A DNA stretch of 36,117 bases from an uncultured Microcaldota archaeon (GCA_903832205.1 CAILAH010000013.1:1-36117); one strand, 5' to 3'. Counted from the first letter of the stretch, positions 1-7,866 are shown. Notes: generated by a model not told the origin, from the letters alone. Numbers and translations: made by a program.

Positions 1-132
1 TGTTAGCGTGATAATGCTTTTAGTAGGGCATCTCATAAATATCTAAAAGAAGGATTGAAATTCTATTCACAATATCTTTAATCTGCTCATAAAGTGGATT
101 TATGGACAGGGTTTATGAGCAAAGCTGCCGCA

Positions 133-151
133 ATCACAAACTATTTAAACC
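133..151 (+). promoter_or_regulatory. BRE/TATA core promoter of the paralog array
   Basis: The 19-mer ATCACAAACTATTTAAACC contains a TATA-like TTTAAA with an A-rich BRE-like flank. The in-frame ATG at 175 lies about 27 nt downstream of the box centre, the normal archaeal TATA-to-start distance, which implies leaderless transcription and decides the start of the first gene. The same 19 bases occur exactly at 8823-8841 in front of an exported-protein gene. Bases 1-130 hold no supportable gene. Confidence 0.65.
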
Positions 152-174
152 CGGGCTCTCCAGTAGTTATATCG

Positions 175-1122
175 ATGGCAGTCTTTGGGAAACCCAAGGA
201 GCGCCACGATAGTCGGCGCTTACAACACGAAGACCGTTCTCCTTTTCTCGATGTGGGCCCCGCAGTTGAAAATTCCCTAGAGAAAACCAGAATTGGAAGC
301 TTAATCGACCCCAAGAAGAAGAAACTGATTTTAGAGAGAATCAAGGACGGAAAGGGTCCCCTCTTTATGGAGAAGAAGCCCGCGCCTGAGCGCAGTGCTG
401 ATAAGCCTGCTTCTGAGCAGTCCCAATTTTTTGAAATTATATCCTATGATGGCAACGATTTGGGCAAGTATATCGAGCTCATTATGGAGGAAGTGGATCC
501 ATTCAATAAATGGAAAAAACAAGAAGCCCAACACACCGATTATTTGACCGCGAGAAAACTGGTGGCGGAACGAGGCTGGAGATTACCCTCAAACGTCCTG
601 CACGAAAGCTATGTCCAAAATCATGACGCATGGATGCGGATGAGGCATTTCGGCTACTATTACGCCTGGGCGCGGGAAATAGTCGCCTATCCTGCCAGCA
701 ATGGCATGTTTGAGGCAGGCAGGGACATAATGGACGAAGAGACAAACTGGATAATTCCCGCAAGCTTCATTCCGCAGGAAGCGATCGGCGTAAAGGACGT
801 TGGCCTGTTCATAGACCCGGAAGATGTGAGCAAACAGAACGGCAGGGTAATAGTTATCCCAAGGGTCACGATTGTCCTGACACGCATGATTCAGGGAATC
901 GGCGATCTCGGCGGCGTCAATACGGCAACCGGCATTCCTCATGAAATTACCCATGGTGTTTGTGCATATCAGGACAGTGAAAGGCACTACTTTGGCAGGG
1001 CAGACGGAATGGGCGTCAGGCCGATTGTCCGCGGCGGTTACGATGAAGAGCGCAGATGGACCGTCGAAACCCACGTCAAACCAGACAAACATTACGGGGT
1101 TGGCGGCGTGAAGAGGTGGTGA
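175..1122 (+). CDS. Paralogous family protein 1 (possible lectin-fold variable protein)
   Basis: First of four tandem paralogs. I do not recognise the family by name. The start was moved from codon 1 of the ORF (94) to ATG 175, about 27 nt after the TATA box. The first 43 or so residues are unique to this copy; the shared family body begins at 'RIGSLIDPKKKK' and the Lys/Pro-rich 'GKGPLFMEKKPAPE'. Later shared blocks are 'GWRLPSNVLHE', 'WAREIVAYP', 'GLFIDPEDV' and 'GVRPIVRGG', followed by a divergent C-terminus ending in 'YGVGGV'. No signal peptide or membrane segment is seen. 'RLPS' followed far downstream by 'VRPxxRGG' resembles formylglycine-enzyme/C-type-lectin folds, which is inference. 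It runs into the next gene with a 2-nt gap (GGTGGTGA serves as stop and ribosome site). Confidence 0.75.
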   Translation: MAVFGKPKERHDSRRLQHEDRSPFLDVGPAVENSLEKTRIGSLIDPKKKKLILERIKDGKGPLFMEKKPAPERSADKPASEQSQFFEIISYDGNDLGKYIELIMEEVDPFNKWKKQEAQHTDYLTARKLVAERGWRLPSNVLHESYVQNHDAWMRMRHFGYYYAWAREIVAYPASNGMFEAGRDIMDEETNWIIPASFIPQEAIGVKDVGLFIDPEDVSKQNGRVIVIPRVTIVLTRMIQGIGDLGGVNTATGIPHEITHGVCAYQDSERHYFGRADGMGVRPIVRGGYDEERRWTVETHVKPDKHYGVGGVKRW

Positions 1123-1124
1123 AC

Positions 1125-1937
1125 ATGAATAGCTTGATGGACAAAACAAAAAAGGCAGAAATCCTTCAAAGAATTAGGGAAGGAAAGGCACCGCTGTTTA
1201 TGGAGAAGAAGCCCAACCCGGAAAGCCCTTCCCATGCAGCACAGGAAACCTCAACCTACGCTAACAACGATCTGGGAAAGGAAATACAAATCCTGCGGGA
1301 ACCTTTATGGAACCCCAAAGCCTATGTAGCGACCCATCACTACGCAAGAGTGCTTTTGGCTGAAAAAAACCTTAGGCTGCCCTCAAACGTGCTGCATGAT
1401 GATTACCTAGTTTATACCAATAAATGGGAAACGCTGCATGGAAAATGCAGCTCTGCGATGTCCTTAAAGGTAACGTGGGCCCGCGAGATACTCGCCTATC
1501 CAGAAATTAACGGTGTGTTTAAAAAAGGTGAGGACATCAGGGATGCGGCAACAGGCTGGACAATCAAGGCAAAGGATGTCCCGAAGGAGGCAATGGGCGT
1601 AAAGGGCGCGGGCCTGTTTATCGACCCCGAAAATATCGATGGGTGGAGAGTCATTCCCAGGACCATAATTGTCCTGACTGGCATGATTCAGGAATTACAT
1701 GGTGTGGGCAGGGTTGACGAGGTGACCCGCATCCCGCTCGCGGTTCCAAAGCAGGTGCTGGATTCGCTGAAGAAAAATGAGAAGCGCATTATTTCCAGGC
1801 GTTCTGAAACTAGTGTCAGGCCCATATGCCGCGGCGCCATTCGTGATTGCCTTGTCAGTTACGTTGATATAAGTAGAGACGTGTACTGTAACATAGAGCC
1901 TACCAACAAAGTGTTTGTGACAGGCGTAAGATTCTAA
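1125..1937 (+). CDS. Paralogous family protein 2
   Basis: Second tandem paralog, 270 residues. The start is ATG 1125 rather than the upstream in-frame codon at 1056, because a strong GGTGGTGA site overlapping the stop of gene 1 sits just before it and the product then begins like the other copies. The usual 'IDPKKK' is degenerate here ('LMDKTKKAEILQRI'), but 'GKAPLFMEKKPNPE', 'LRLPSNVLHDDYLV', 'WAREILAYP', 'GLFIDPENI', 'VTRIPL' and 'SVRPICRGA' are intact. The C-terminus differs from its siblings and lacks the typical 'FGVxxV' end, finishing 'FVTGVRF'. It is probably co-transcribed with gene 1. Function unknown. Confidence 0.75.
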   Translation: MNSLMDKTKKAEILQRIREGKAPLFMEKKPNPESPSHAAQETSTYANNDLGKEIQILREPLWNPKAYVATHHYARVLLAEKNLRLPSNVLHDDYLVYTNKWETLHGKCSSAMSLKVTWAREILAYPEINGVFKKGEDIRDAATGWTIKAKDVPKEAMGVKGAGLFIDPENIDGWRVIPRTIIVLTGMIQELHGVGRVDEVTRIPLAVPKQVLDSLKKNEKRIISRRSETSVRPICRGAIRDCLVSYVDISRDVYCNIEPTNKVFVTGVRF

Positions 1938-2005
1938 AAATTAGATCTCGTATTTTGCACTTTTGCCCTAACGGCAATGTTTAAAAAACAGTTCATCTCC
2001 CAACA

Positions 2006-2788
2006 ATGATGATGGGAGAGAGGATAGGAACGCTCATTGACCCGAAAAAGAAAGCAGAAGTCCTACAGAGAATTAAAGATAGAAAGGCACCGTTTTGCGC
2101 AGTGAAGCCCGCCCCGGAACCTGTAGGGACAATCCCATCTTCATCCGGATATGTTGGAAACGATTTGGGCAAGGATATCCATCCCGTTGGGCCAGATGGC
2201 AAAATAACAAATACAGATTATTTGGAAGCAAGAAGGCTGGTTGCAGCGCAAGGCGTTCGGCTCCCCTCAAACGTCCTTCACGATGATTATTTAGTCAGTT
2301 CAGACAAATGGAAGGAATTGGACAAGAAGGGCTATTATGCTGCCTGGGCCCGCGAGATACTCGTTTATCCAGGAACAGGCGGAACATTTATCCAAGGCGA
2401 GGACGTAATTGATGGTGGGACAGGCTGGATTCTTCCGGCAAGATATGTTCCTGAGGATATATGCGGTAAAATAGGTATGGGCCTGTTCATAGACCCGGAA
2501 GATGTTTGCAGGGAAAATGGAAGAATAATCGTCCATCCAAAAACAACAATCATTCTCAATCGCCTGCTCCAAGAGAGGGATGCTTTTGGGATGGTTGATG
2601 AAGCAACCCGCATCCCGTTAGAAACAAACGTTCAACTAGATTTTGAAAAACGCTGGTTTTGGAGAACAGCGGGGATGAGTGTTAGGCCCATATGCCGCGG
2701 CGCCTCCAAACCCAACATCAGGATGGGCATCAACTGCGACTGCTTCCCAACCTCCAATTTCGGTGTGGGCGGCGTGGAATACAAATAA
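2006..2788 (+). CDS. Paralogous family protein 3
   Basis: Third tandem paralog, 260 residues, beginning with three consecutive ATG codons. A TATA-like GTTTAAAAAAC lies about 20-26 nt upstream, so it has its own promoter and is probably leaderless. Shared blocks in order: 'ERIGTLIDPKKKAEVLQRI', 'PFCAVKPAPEP', 'GVRLPSNVLHDDYLV', 'AWAREILVYPG', a Gly/Asp-rich 'GEDVIDGGTGWILPARYVP', 'GLFIDPEDV', 'RIPL' and 'MSVRPICRGA'. From TGC of 'CRG' to the TTC of the closing 'FGVGGV', 18 of 23 codons end in C. A 12-nt gap to the next gene indicates an operon. Function unknown. Confidence 0.78.
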   Translation: MMMGERIGTLIDPKKKAEVLQRIKDRKAPFCAVKPAPEPVGTIPSSSGYVGNDLGKDIHPVGPDGKITNTDYLEARRLVAAQGVRLPSNVLHDDYLVSSDKWKELDKKGYYAAWAREILVYPGTGGTFIQGEDVIDGGTGWILPARYVPEDICGKIGMGLFIDPEDVCRENGRIIVHPKTTIILNRLLQERDAFGMVDEATRIPLETNVQLDFEKRWFWRTAGMSVRPICRGASKPNIRMGINCDCFPTSNFGVGGVEYK

Positions 2789-2800
2789 ATTGGTGGAAAA

Positions 2801-3592
2801 ATGTCAGAAAGAATAGGCTCGCTCATTGACCCCAAGAAAAAAGAAATAGTTCTACAAAGGATTAAAGACGGAAAGGCGCCTTTTTGCGCGGAAAAGCCCG
2901 CACCGGAAAACCCAGCAGCAGAAGCCCAATCACAGCAGATTGCATCAACCCCCGTTCCCAATTCCAATCTCGTAGTTCTCGATCAGAAGTTGAATTATAT
3001 TGAGGCGTGGACTACTGCAAGAGCGCGCAATATGAAAATTGCCCCACACGTCCTGCACGATAATTATCTCGTGATGAGCGACCTCTGGAAAACAATACAA
3101 AACGCTTATCCCGTCTGGTGCCGCGAGTGGCTCGTCTATCCGAAGAAGGATGGGGTATTTGAGCCCAACAAGGATGTAGTGGACACCCACGAATTAGATG
3201 GTGAGAAGTGGCGCGTGATCTTTCCAGCAAGCTATATCCCGCAGCAGGCATTAGGCATAAAGGGGGTAGGCCTATTCGTCGACCCATCGGACATAGCGAT
3301 TTATCCAAATCTGAAACAGCTAATCATCCATGCCAACATTACGCCGCCAACCCTTCTCACCGATTTCCTGCAAAAACAGGACTGGGGCCAGGTAGGCACT
3401 AACACACGCATTCCCCTTTCAGTTTCCAGAGATGTTCTTGACGCATTGCCAGATAATCAGAAGCGTTTTCTGCTGAGAATTGACGGTGATGGTGTTCGGC
3501 CTTTGGCGCGCACCTGCATTGGCATGGGCCACCGGAATGTCTACGCTGACCAAGACGTCGGCTCGGTCTTCGGGGTGTGCCTAATACCCTAA
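2801..3592 (+). CDS. Paralogous family protein 4
   Basis: Fourth tandem paralog, 263 residues, started by ATG 2801 behind a GGTGG ribosome site in the 12-nt gap after gene 3. It begins 'MSERIGSLIDPKKKEIVLQR' and is the closest relative of the distant copy at 35305, which has identical length and near-identical N-terminus and mid-region ('CREWLVYPKKDGVF', 'RVIFPAS', 'IPQQA', 'GVGLF'). Compared with copies 1-3 it has 'CREWLVYP' instead of 'AREILVYP' and lacks 'RLPS' ('KIAPHVLHDNYLV'). It ends 'GVRPLAR', a variable segment, then 'FGVCLIP'. It converges on the aCPSF2 gene with 1 nt between stops. Function unknown. Confidence 0.78.
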   Translation: MSERIGSLIDPKKKEIVLQRIKDGKAPFCAEKPAPENPAAEAQSQQIASTPVPNSNLVVLDQKLNYIEAWTTARARNMKIAPHVLHDNYLVMSDLWKTIQNAYPVWCREWLVYPKKDGVFEPNKDVVDTHELDGEKWRVIFPASYIPQQALGIKGVGLFVDPSDIAIYPNLKQLIIHANITPPTLLTDFLQKQDWGQVGTNTRIPLSVSRDVLDALPDNQKRFLLRIDGDGVRPLARTCIGMGHRNVYADQDVGSVFGVCLIP

Positions 3593-3593
3593 A

Positions 3594-4877
3594 TCAGACT
3601 TCGTATTCTTCCCCGACCTTTGGGAGGAACACCTCATACTTCTTGTCCAGTGATTCCTCAAGCTCCTTCCTCTTTCTCTCCTCCCCGTGCACGATGAACA
3701 CTTTCTCCAGTCCTTTCACATTATTCAGGTACTGCACCAGCCCGTTATGGTCCGCATGCGCGCTCATCTTTAGCGTCTCAATATTCATCTTCAGCTTGAC
3801 TTCCTGCCCGCGAATGCGCACGCTCTTCTCGCCGTCCATAATCCTCCTTCCCGGAGTCCCCGGCGCCTGGTATCCTACGAACATCAGCGTGTTCCTCTTA
3901 TCCCCCGCCAATTCCCTCAGATAGGTCATCACCGGCCCGCCCTTTAGCATTCCAGAAGTGGTGATGATGATGCTCCCCTCCTCAATCGCATCCCTCCTGT
4001 CCCTGCTCTGCGGCACGAACACGTACCTGCTCTTGAACGGGTCCACATCGCTTACTAATATGCTATGCTGCAATTCCTTCTTCGCATAAATCACGTCATG
4101 CCTGAAAATGTGCAGCGCCTTCTTTATCATCCCGTCAATGTAAATGGGCGCAGGCTCAATCAATCCCCCGCGCATGTAAGAATCAAGCATCAATACCAAT
4201 TCCTGCCCCCTCCCTACTGCGAAACTCGGGATGAGCAGCCTCCCATTCTTCTTTAGCGTGCCGTTCACCACCTTCACTAATTTCTCACCAAGCTCCTTGT
4301 TTGAAGGCAGCACATCATTCTTTCCGCCATAGGTGCTCTCCACAATTGCAGTCTTTGCAGTGAGCCCCATCTCCGCAGGATCCATAATCCTCGAAGTCCT
4401 CGTGCTGAAATCAGACGTATAAAGCAGATTCCCTTTTGGATTATGCACAAGCACGGATGCGCTTCCCATAATATGCCCCGAATTATGCAGGCTGAACTTA
4501 ACGCCCGCATCCACGACCGTTCCATAATCCGTAATCCTACAATTTCTCAAAATATTATTCAGCACCTTCCCGTTATCAAAATCATTCTTGCTCACTCTCA
4601 TGTAATCCGCAATCATCAGCTGAATCAGATCCCTCGTGGGCTTAGTCATGTAAACATTCGTCTTCCTTTCCTTCCTGAACAAATGCGGCAAATAAGCAGC
4701 GTGATCCAGATGCGCATGCGTAATCACAATGTTCTTTGGCACCTTCTTAATCGTGGGGTACTCCTCCTGGGCGCCAATCTTAACCCCGTAATCCATCAAT
4801 AGCGAATGTCTGCCGTCCAGGACCTCAATACAGCTCCTGCCGACCTCGTCAGCACCGCCGAAAAATCTTATCTTCAG
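3594..4877 (-). CDS. aCPSF2-like beta-CASP metallo-beta-lactamase ribonuclease
   Basis: Predicted zinc-dependent RNA nuclease of the beta-CASP group (archaeal CPSF2/RNase J type), acting in mRNA 3'-end processing or decay. The zinc motif 'HAHLDH' is at about residues 54-59, 'HNSGHIMGSA' follows, and the beta-CASP part holds 'PSFAVGRGQEL' and C-terminal 'SAHADHNGL'. No N-terminal KH domains are present, favouring aCPSF2 over aCPSF1. The ORF-track start (TTG 4799) cuts off a conserved N-terminus: the open frame continues upstream as 'KIRFFGGADEVGRSCIEV', and the only plausible initiator before a stop is CTG 4875-4877, 5 nt after a GGTGAT ribosome site. Length is then 427 residues, normal for the family. 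Lies 45 nt downstream of Bud32, probably one operon. Confidence 0.88.
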   Translation of the reverse strand: MKIRFFGGADEVGRSCIEVLDGRHSLLMDYGVKIGAQEEYPTIKKVPKNIVITHAHLDHAAYLPHLFRKERKTNVYMTKPTRDLIQLMIADYMRVSKNDFDNGKVLNNILRNCRITDYGTVVDAGVKFSLHNSGHIMGSASVLVHNPKGNLLYTSDFSTRTSRIMDPAEMGLTAKTAIVESTYGGKNDVLPSNKELGEKLVKVVNGTLKKNGRLLIPSFAVGRGQELVLMLDSYMRGGLIEPAPIYIDGMIKKALHIFRHDVIYAKKELQHSILVSDVDPFKSRYVFVPQSRDRRDAIEEGSIIITTSGMLKGGPVMTYLRELAGDKRNTLMFVGYQAPGTPGRRIMDGEKSVRIRGQEVKLKMNIETLKMSAHADHNGLVQYLNNVKGLEKVFIVHGEERKRKELEESLDKKYEVFLPKVGEEYEV

Positions 4878-4922
4878 AAATAATCACCTTTTCTCTCAAG
4901 CGCCCTGCCAATTCTCAGCAGG

Positions 4923-5525
4923 TCACCTTTTCTTATAGCGGCCCCTTGTCTGGTTCTTCTCGAACCTTCCTATTACATGCGCGGAATCGCCGTAAGCCGT
5001 CCTATAACTCTCCACAAATGCATTAAACACTTCCTCATCCTTCATGGAGCTGTACATTACGGCCAGGTCCGCCGCCTTCTTCTCGTGGTACGTCGAAAAT
5101 TCGCACAGCCCAAAATCAATGGGCCTTACAACTCCCTCGCAATCGACAAGATTGGTGAGCGCATAATCGCCATGGCACAACCCTATCTCGTGCATCCTGG
5201 CAAGCAATCTGCCGCACTCCTCCGCATACTCCCTCTTCTCCTTTTCACTCGCGCTCTCGAACGCCTCGCTCAATCTCACTCCCCTCAAATACTCCATAAC
5301 TATCCTGTTCTCGTCAAACCCAGATATTTCAGGGCACGGTATCCCCGCCTCCCTGCATTTCTTGAGTGCGGTGGCCTCCCTCTTTGTCCTTCCCTTCCTC
5401 AGCTTACCGTCGAGCTCGGGGTGCCTGTAATCCTTCTTTTCCCTCACCTTAATTGCATTATTCCCGTCCCTATAGACGTAGGCCTCTGCGCCCTTTCCGA
5501 TGAGGCTCAAGTTTTTCCCTTCCAT
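4923..5525 (-). CDS. bud32: Bud32 KEOPS-complex kinase/ATPase
   Basis: Small atypical protein kinase of the KEOPS complex, needed with Kae1 for the t6A modification at position 37 of ANN-decoding tRNAs in the cytoplasm. At 200 residues it is a stand-alone Bud32, not fused to Kae1. Visible motifs: Gly-rich 'IGKGAEAYVY' (9-18), candidate ATP lysine in 'NAIKVREKK', the conserved 'KGRTKREA' stretch, catalytic loop 'HGDYALTN' (118-125; HGDLTTSN is commoner) and 'IDFGL' (136-140). The basic tail 'TRGRYKKR' is typical. ATG 5525 is followed at once by coding sequence of expected length. Divergent from the Lys-rich gene at 5592. Confidence 0.92.
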   Translation of the reverse strand: MEGKNLSLIGKGAEAYVYRDGNNAIKVREKKDYRHPELDGKLRKGRTKREATALKKCREAGIPCPEISGFDENRIVMEYLRGVRLSEAFESASEKEKREYAEECGRLLARMHEIGLCHGDYALTNLVDCEGVVRPIDFGLCEFSTYHEKKAADLAVMYSSMKDEEVFNAFVESYRTAYGDSAHVIGRFEKNQTRGRYKKR

Positions 5526-5591
5526 TAATCGGAATTAGCAAAATTAACATTAATAACCCTTTTGCCGAAAACAGGATAAGGGTGTGTTCTT

Positions 5592-6020
5592 ATGGCTAGC
5601 AAGGTTGTGAAGAAAAAGGGAAAACCAATTGTCAAAAAGGCCAAAAAGAAAATGGCCAAGGCAGGCATGAAAAAGGCCAGCGCAACCAAGAAAAAGGCCT
5701 CTGTGATTAAGAAGAAAGCCTCGGTGATTAAGAAGGCCTCACCGGTTAAGAAGAAGGTCTCACTGATTAAGGGAAAGGCCTTCATCACCAAAAAGGGCGC
5801 CAAGGTTGTGGCCGCCAGTGAGATTGCTGATAATGATGCAAGAGTGGGCGCTGAGAAAGAGCTGGAACACAGCACCGAGCAGGAAATCACCGCCCAGGAA
5901 GAAACGGAAGAGAAGGAAGTGGACTGGGACAATGAGTCACAGGGCGAGTGGAAGGACAAGGAAGAGGGCGAGGCCGAAGCGGAAGATGAAGAAGAGGAGT
6001 TTGAGGACGAAGAGGAATAA
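5592..6020 (+). CDS. Bipolar low-complexity protein, Lys-rich N-terminus and acidic tail
   Basis: A 142-residue low-complexity protein. Residues 1 to about 70 are rich in Lys/Ala/Val with degenerate heptad-like repeats ('KKKASVI' twice, then 'KKASPV', 'KKKVSLI'). Residues from about 85 on are dominated by Glu/Asp, ending in 'EDEEEEFEDEEE'. There is no signal peptide or folded-domain signature. Composition resembles histone-H1-like or nucleic-acid-binding tails, so a chromatin or ribosome-associated role is possible but is inference. A GGTGTG ribosome site precedes ATG 5592 by 5 nt. The repetitive Lys codons are real coding signal, since the frame stays open and the opposite frame (5525..5959) is its low-complexity shadow. 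Confidence 0.75.
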   Translation: MASKVVKKKGKPIVKKAKKKMAKAGMKKASATKKKASVIKKKASVIKKASPVKKKVSLIKGKAFITKKGAKVVAASEIADNDARVGAEKELEHSTEQEITAQEETEEKEVDWDNESQGEWKDKEEGEAEAEDEEEEFEDEEE

Positions 6021-6041
6021 TCCCTTTCTATTTTTTAATAT

Positions 6042-6548
6042 TCAATCTGATTTTTCAATTTTCTTAACCATCTCTAGGTGGCTTGGCAAGAATCCCCATC
6101 CCTCATAGATTGCGCGCGCCCTCTTGTTGCCCCAGCGCACGCCTATGGACACGTGCTTCATTCCCTTCTGCCTGAACCACTTCATCCCGATTTCCTTCAG
6201 CTTGCTGCCTATTCCCATTCCCCTGTACTCCTTCTTCACGTACAAATCCCCGAAATGGCCTAACTTCTCAATCTCAAAAACAGGTATATTCTTCTTTATC
6301 TGGAGCAGCGAGTACCCGACGGGCATTTTCCCGTCCCACGCAATGAACAAATCACTATTCCTTGAGCGTATGCATTTCACCACATACTTCCTGAATATCC
6401 CTGCCCAATTCTTTTTCCTCATCAGCACGGGTCTTATTTTCGGATTCTCCCTTGTCACGATGGCCCTATGGTCGCTCTCAAATTTCACAGCCATCTTAAC
6501 TATTGCATCAACGTCCCTAATCCTTGCCTTTGTGTAAACAGTTCCCAT
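6042..6548 (-). CDS. GNAT-family N-acetyltransferase
   Basis: A 168-residue single-domain GNAT. The acetyl-CoA motif A is visible as 'LYVKKEYRGMGIGSKLKEIG' (R/QxxGxG/A core 'RGMGIG'), followed by 'ARAIYEGWGF', the typical motif-B 'YEKxGF' region. The acceptor substrate cannot be told from sequence; ribosomal-protein or small-molecule acetylation are the usual options. The ATG at 6548 is 26-30 nt from the divergent TATA element at 6570-6584, so the transcript is probably leaderless. Convergent with the Lys-rich gene, with a T-rich spacer. Confidence 0.85.
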   Translation of the reverse strand: MGTVYTKARIRDVDAIVKMAVKFESDHRAIVTRENPKIRPVLMRKKNWAGIFRKYVVKCIRSRNSDLFIAWDGKMPVGYSLLQIKKNIPVFEIEKLGHFGDLYVKKEYRGMGIGSKLKEIGMKWFRQKGMKHVSIGVRWGNKRARAIYEGWGFLPSHLEMVKKIEKSD

Positions 6549-6569
6549 CGCATTAACTTCTGAAAATAT

Positions 6570-6584
6570 CCTTATATATTTATG
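6570..6584. promoter_or_regulatory. Bidirectional TATA element between GNAT and small-peptide gene
   Basis: CCTTATATATTTATG reads as a TATA box on both strands. It lies about 28 nt from the GNAT start at 6548 on the minus strand and about 25-30 nt before the GGTGAT-ATG of the peptide gene at 6612 on the plus strand. Confidence 0.55.
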
Positions 6585-6611
6585 TGGAGATGCTGTTAAT
6601 GGTGATATAAC

Positions 6612-6686
6612 ATGGATTGCAAATGTTGTGGCTCAATGAAGAAGAAGCCCGCAAAGAAGAAGGTCGTAAAGAAAAAGAAGAAATAA
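6612..6686 (+). CDS. 24-residue Cys/Lys-rich peptide
   Basis: Too short for the ORF track, but it has the parts of a gene: a TATA box at 6570-6584, a GGTGAT ribosome site at 6601-6606, ATG 6612, a clean TAA and a T-rich terminator (TTTTTCTCTTTTTT) right after. The product starts 'MDCKCCGSMKKKPAKKK' and is lysine for most of its second half. The CxCC cluster could bind a metal or form a small zinc-knuckle; the tail would bind nucleic acid or rRNA (inference). No family is recognised. Its Lys-rich style recalls the protein at 5592. Confidence 0.6.
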   Translation: MDCKCCGSMKKKPAKKKVVKKKKK

Positions 6687-6764
6687 GCCGTTTTTCTCTT
6701 TTTTATTATTTATCATTCCAGCAAAATCTATCTTTTATTACTTGCCAATTTTATCTTTCCCGCA

Positions 6765-7739
6765 ATGGTTTCACTTGACAAGGACTCAAAGGCCAATTTT
6801 CAGAAGAAGCATTACGGCATAGTGGGCAGCCATTCCGGCGTTGAGATTTGCGGCTGGACAAAAAAATCGCTCACGGGAAGGGGCACCTGCTACAAGGAAA
6901 AATTCTACGGCGTGCACGCCGACAGGTGCGCCCAGATAAGCCCGGCCATGGCCTGGTGCGAGCAGAACTGCCTGCACTGCTGGCGTCCCATGGAAATGTT
7001 CAGGGCGCCAAACAAATTCACAGGCGATATGGATCCTCCAGAACTAATAATCGACGGAGTAATCAGCGAAAGAAAAAAACAACTCAATGGCTTCGGCGGC
7101 GATGCACGCACGCAGCGCACGCAGTGGGAGCACTCCCTCATCCCGGACCACTGGGCAATCTCCCTAAGCGGCGAAGCAACCCTCTACCCCAAGCTCCCTG
7201 AACTAATCAAAGCAATCAAGTCAAGAAAGGAAACAAAGACAATCTTCCTCGTCACAAACGGCCAGGAGCCGGACATGCTCGAGCGCCTCAACAAGGAGGG
7301 TGCGCTTCCCACACAGCTTTACATCTCGCTCATCGCATCCTCAAAAAAGCAGTTCTCCGAGCTCTGCGCCCCATTCTACAAGAACGGCTGGGAGCGATTG
7401 ATGAAATCATTTGAAATTTGGAAATCATTTCCCACCCGCAAGGTAATCCGCATCACGCACATAAAAGGCCTCAACGATTCAGAAGATGATGCCTCCCGCT
7501 TCGCGCAAATAATCTCCTCCGCACAGCCCGATTTTGTCGAGATAAAATCCTACATGTACCTGGGCTATTCGCGCAGGCGCCTTAAGAAAGAGAACATGCC
7601 GGAGATGCCGGATGTTGAGCAATTCTCATCCAATATACTCAAACACCTGAATGATTATTCGCCCGAGGATAAGGATTCCGCATCCCGCATCACCCTTCTC
7701 AAGCGCAAATCCTCCCCCCATACCACCAGAATACAGTAA
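6765..7739 (+). CDS. taw1: Taw1/TYW1-like 4-demethylwyosine synthase (radical SAM)
   Basis: Condenses pyruvate with N1-methylguanosine-37 of tRNA-Phe to form 4-demethylwyosine, the first tricyclic step of archaeal wyosine synthesis. The radical-SAM CX3CX2C motif is 'CEQNCLHC' at residues 65-72 followed by 'WRP', characteristic of TYW1. Upstream cysteines in 'EICGW', 'GTCYK' and 'DRCAQ' (29, 42, 55) fit the second Fe-S cluster. 'SLSGEATLYPKLPELI' and 'TNGQEPDML' are the expected GE and following motifs. 324 residues is normal for the archaeal, flavodoxin-less form. ATG 6765 lies about 27 nt after TCTTTTATTAC, so it is probably leaderless. Confidence 0.93.
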   Translation: MVSLDKDSKANFQKKHYGIVGSHSGVEICGWTKKSLTGRGTCYKEKFYGVHADRCAQISPAMAWCEQNCLHCWRPMEMFRAPNKFTGDMDPPELIIDGVISERKKQLNGFGGDARTQRTQWEHSLIPDHWAISLSGEATLYPKLPELIKAIKSRKETKTIFLVTNGQEPDMLERLNKEGALPTQLYISLIASSKKQFSELCAPFYKNGWERLMKSFEIWKSFPTRKVIRITHIKGLNDSEDDASRFAQIISSAQPDFVEIKSYMYLGYSRRRLKKENMPEMPDVEQFSSNILKHLNDYSPEDKDSASRITLLKRKSSPHTTRIQ

Positions 7740-7765
7740 TAGCAAATTGCAAATCAACTGCAATT

Positions 7766-7866
7766 CCCGTTTGCCAAAGGCAAATGGGCATCGTTTCGCA
7801 CATTTGCGAAAGCAAATGGCGCATCGTTTGGCGTTGCCAAACGCTTGTCGCTTTGCGAAAACGCTT
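7766..7866. repeat. Cluster of short palindromes, copy 1 of a 29-bp hairpin repeat
   Basis: The spacer between taw1 and the next GNAT is packed with short inverted repeats: CGTTTGCC/GGCAAATG, TTTCGC/GCGAAA, CATTTGC/GCAAATG and CGTTTGGC/GCCAAACG. Bases 7819-7847 form a 29-bp unit that recurs at 8470-8498 with 27 of 29 identical, the two differences being in the loop. Looks like a REP/MITE-like hairpin family rather than a terminator. Function unknown. Confidence 0.6.

Noticed and set aside
2-46. Possible C-terminal end of an upstream gene (hydrophobic, ends with TAA)
   Set aside because: Only 14 codons are available and no motif supports it.
94-174. N-terminal extension of the first paralog from ATG 94
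   Set aside because: The strong TATA box (141-149) lies inside this stretch; transcription would start after it, and ATG 175 has the right distance.
589-1149. Antisense ORF opposite paralog 1
   Set aside because: It mirrors a conserved paralog and contains no recognisable motif; analogous shadows occur opposite the other copies.
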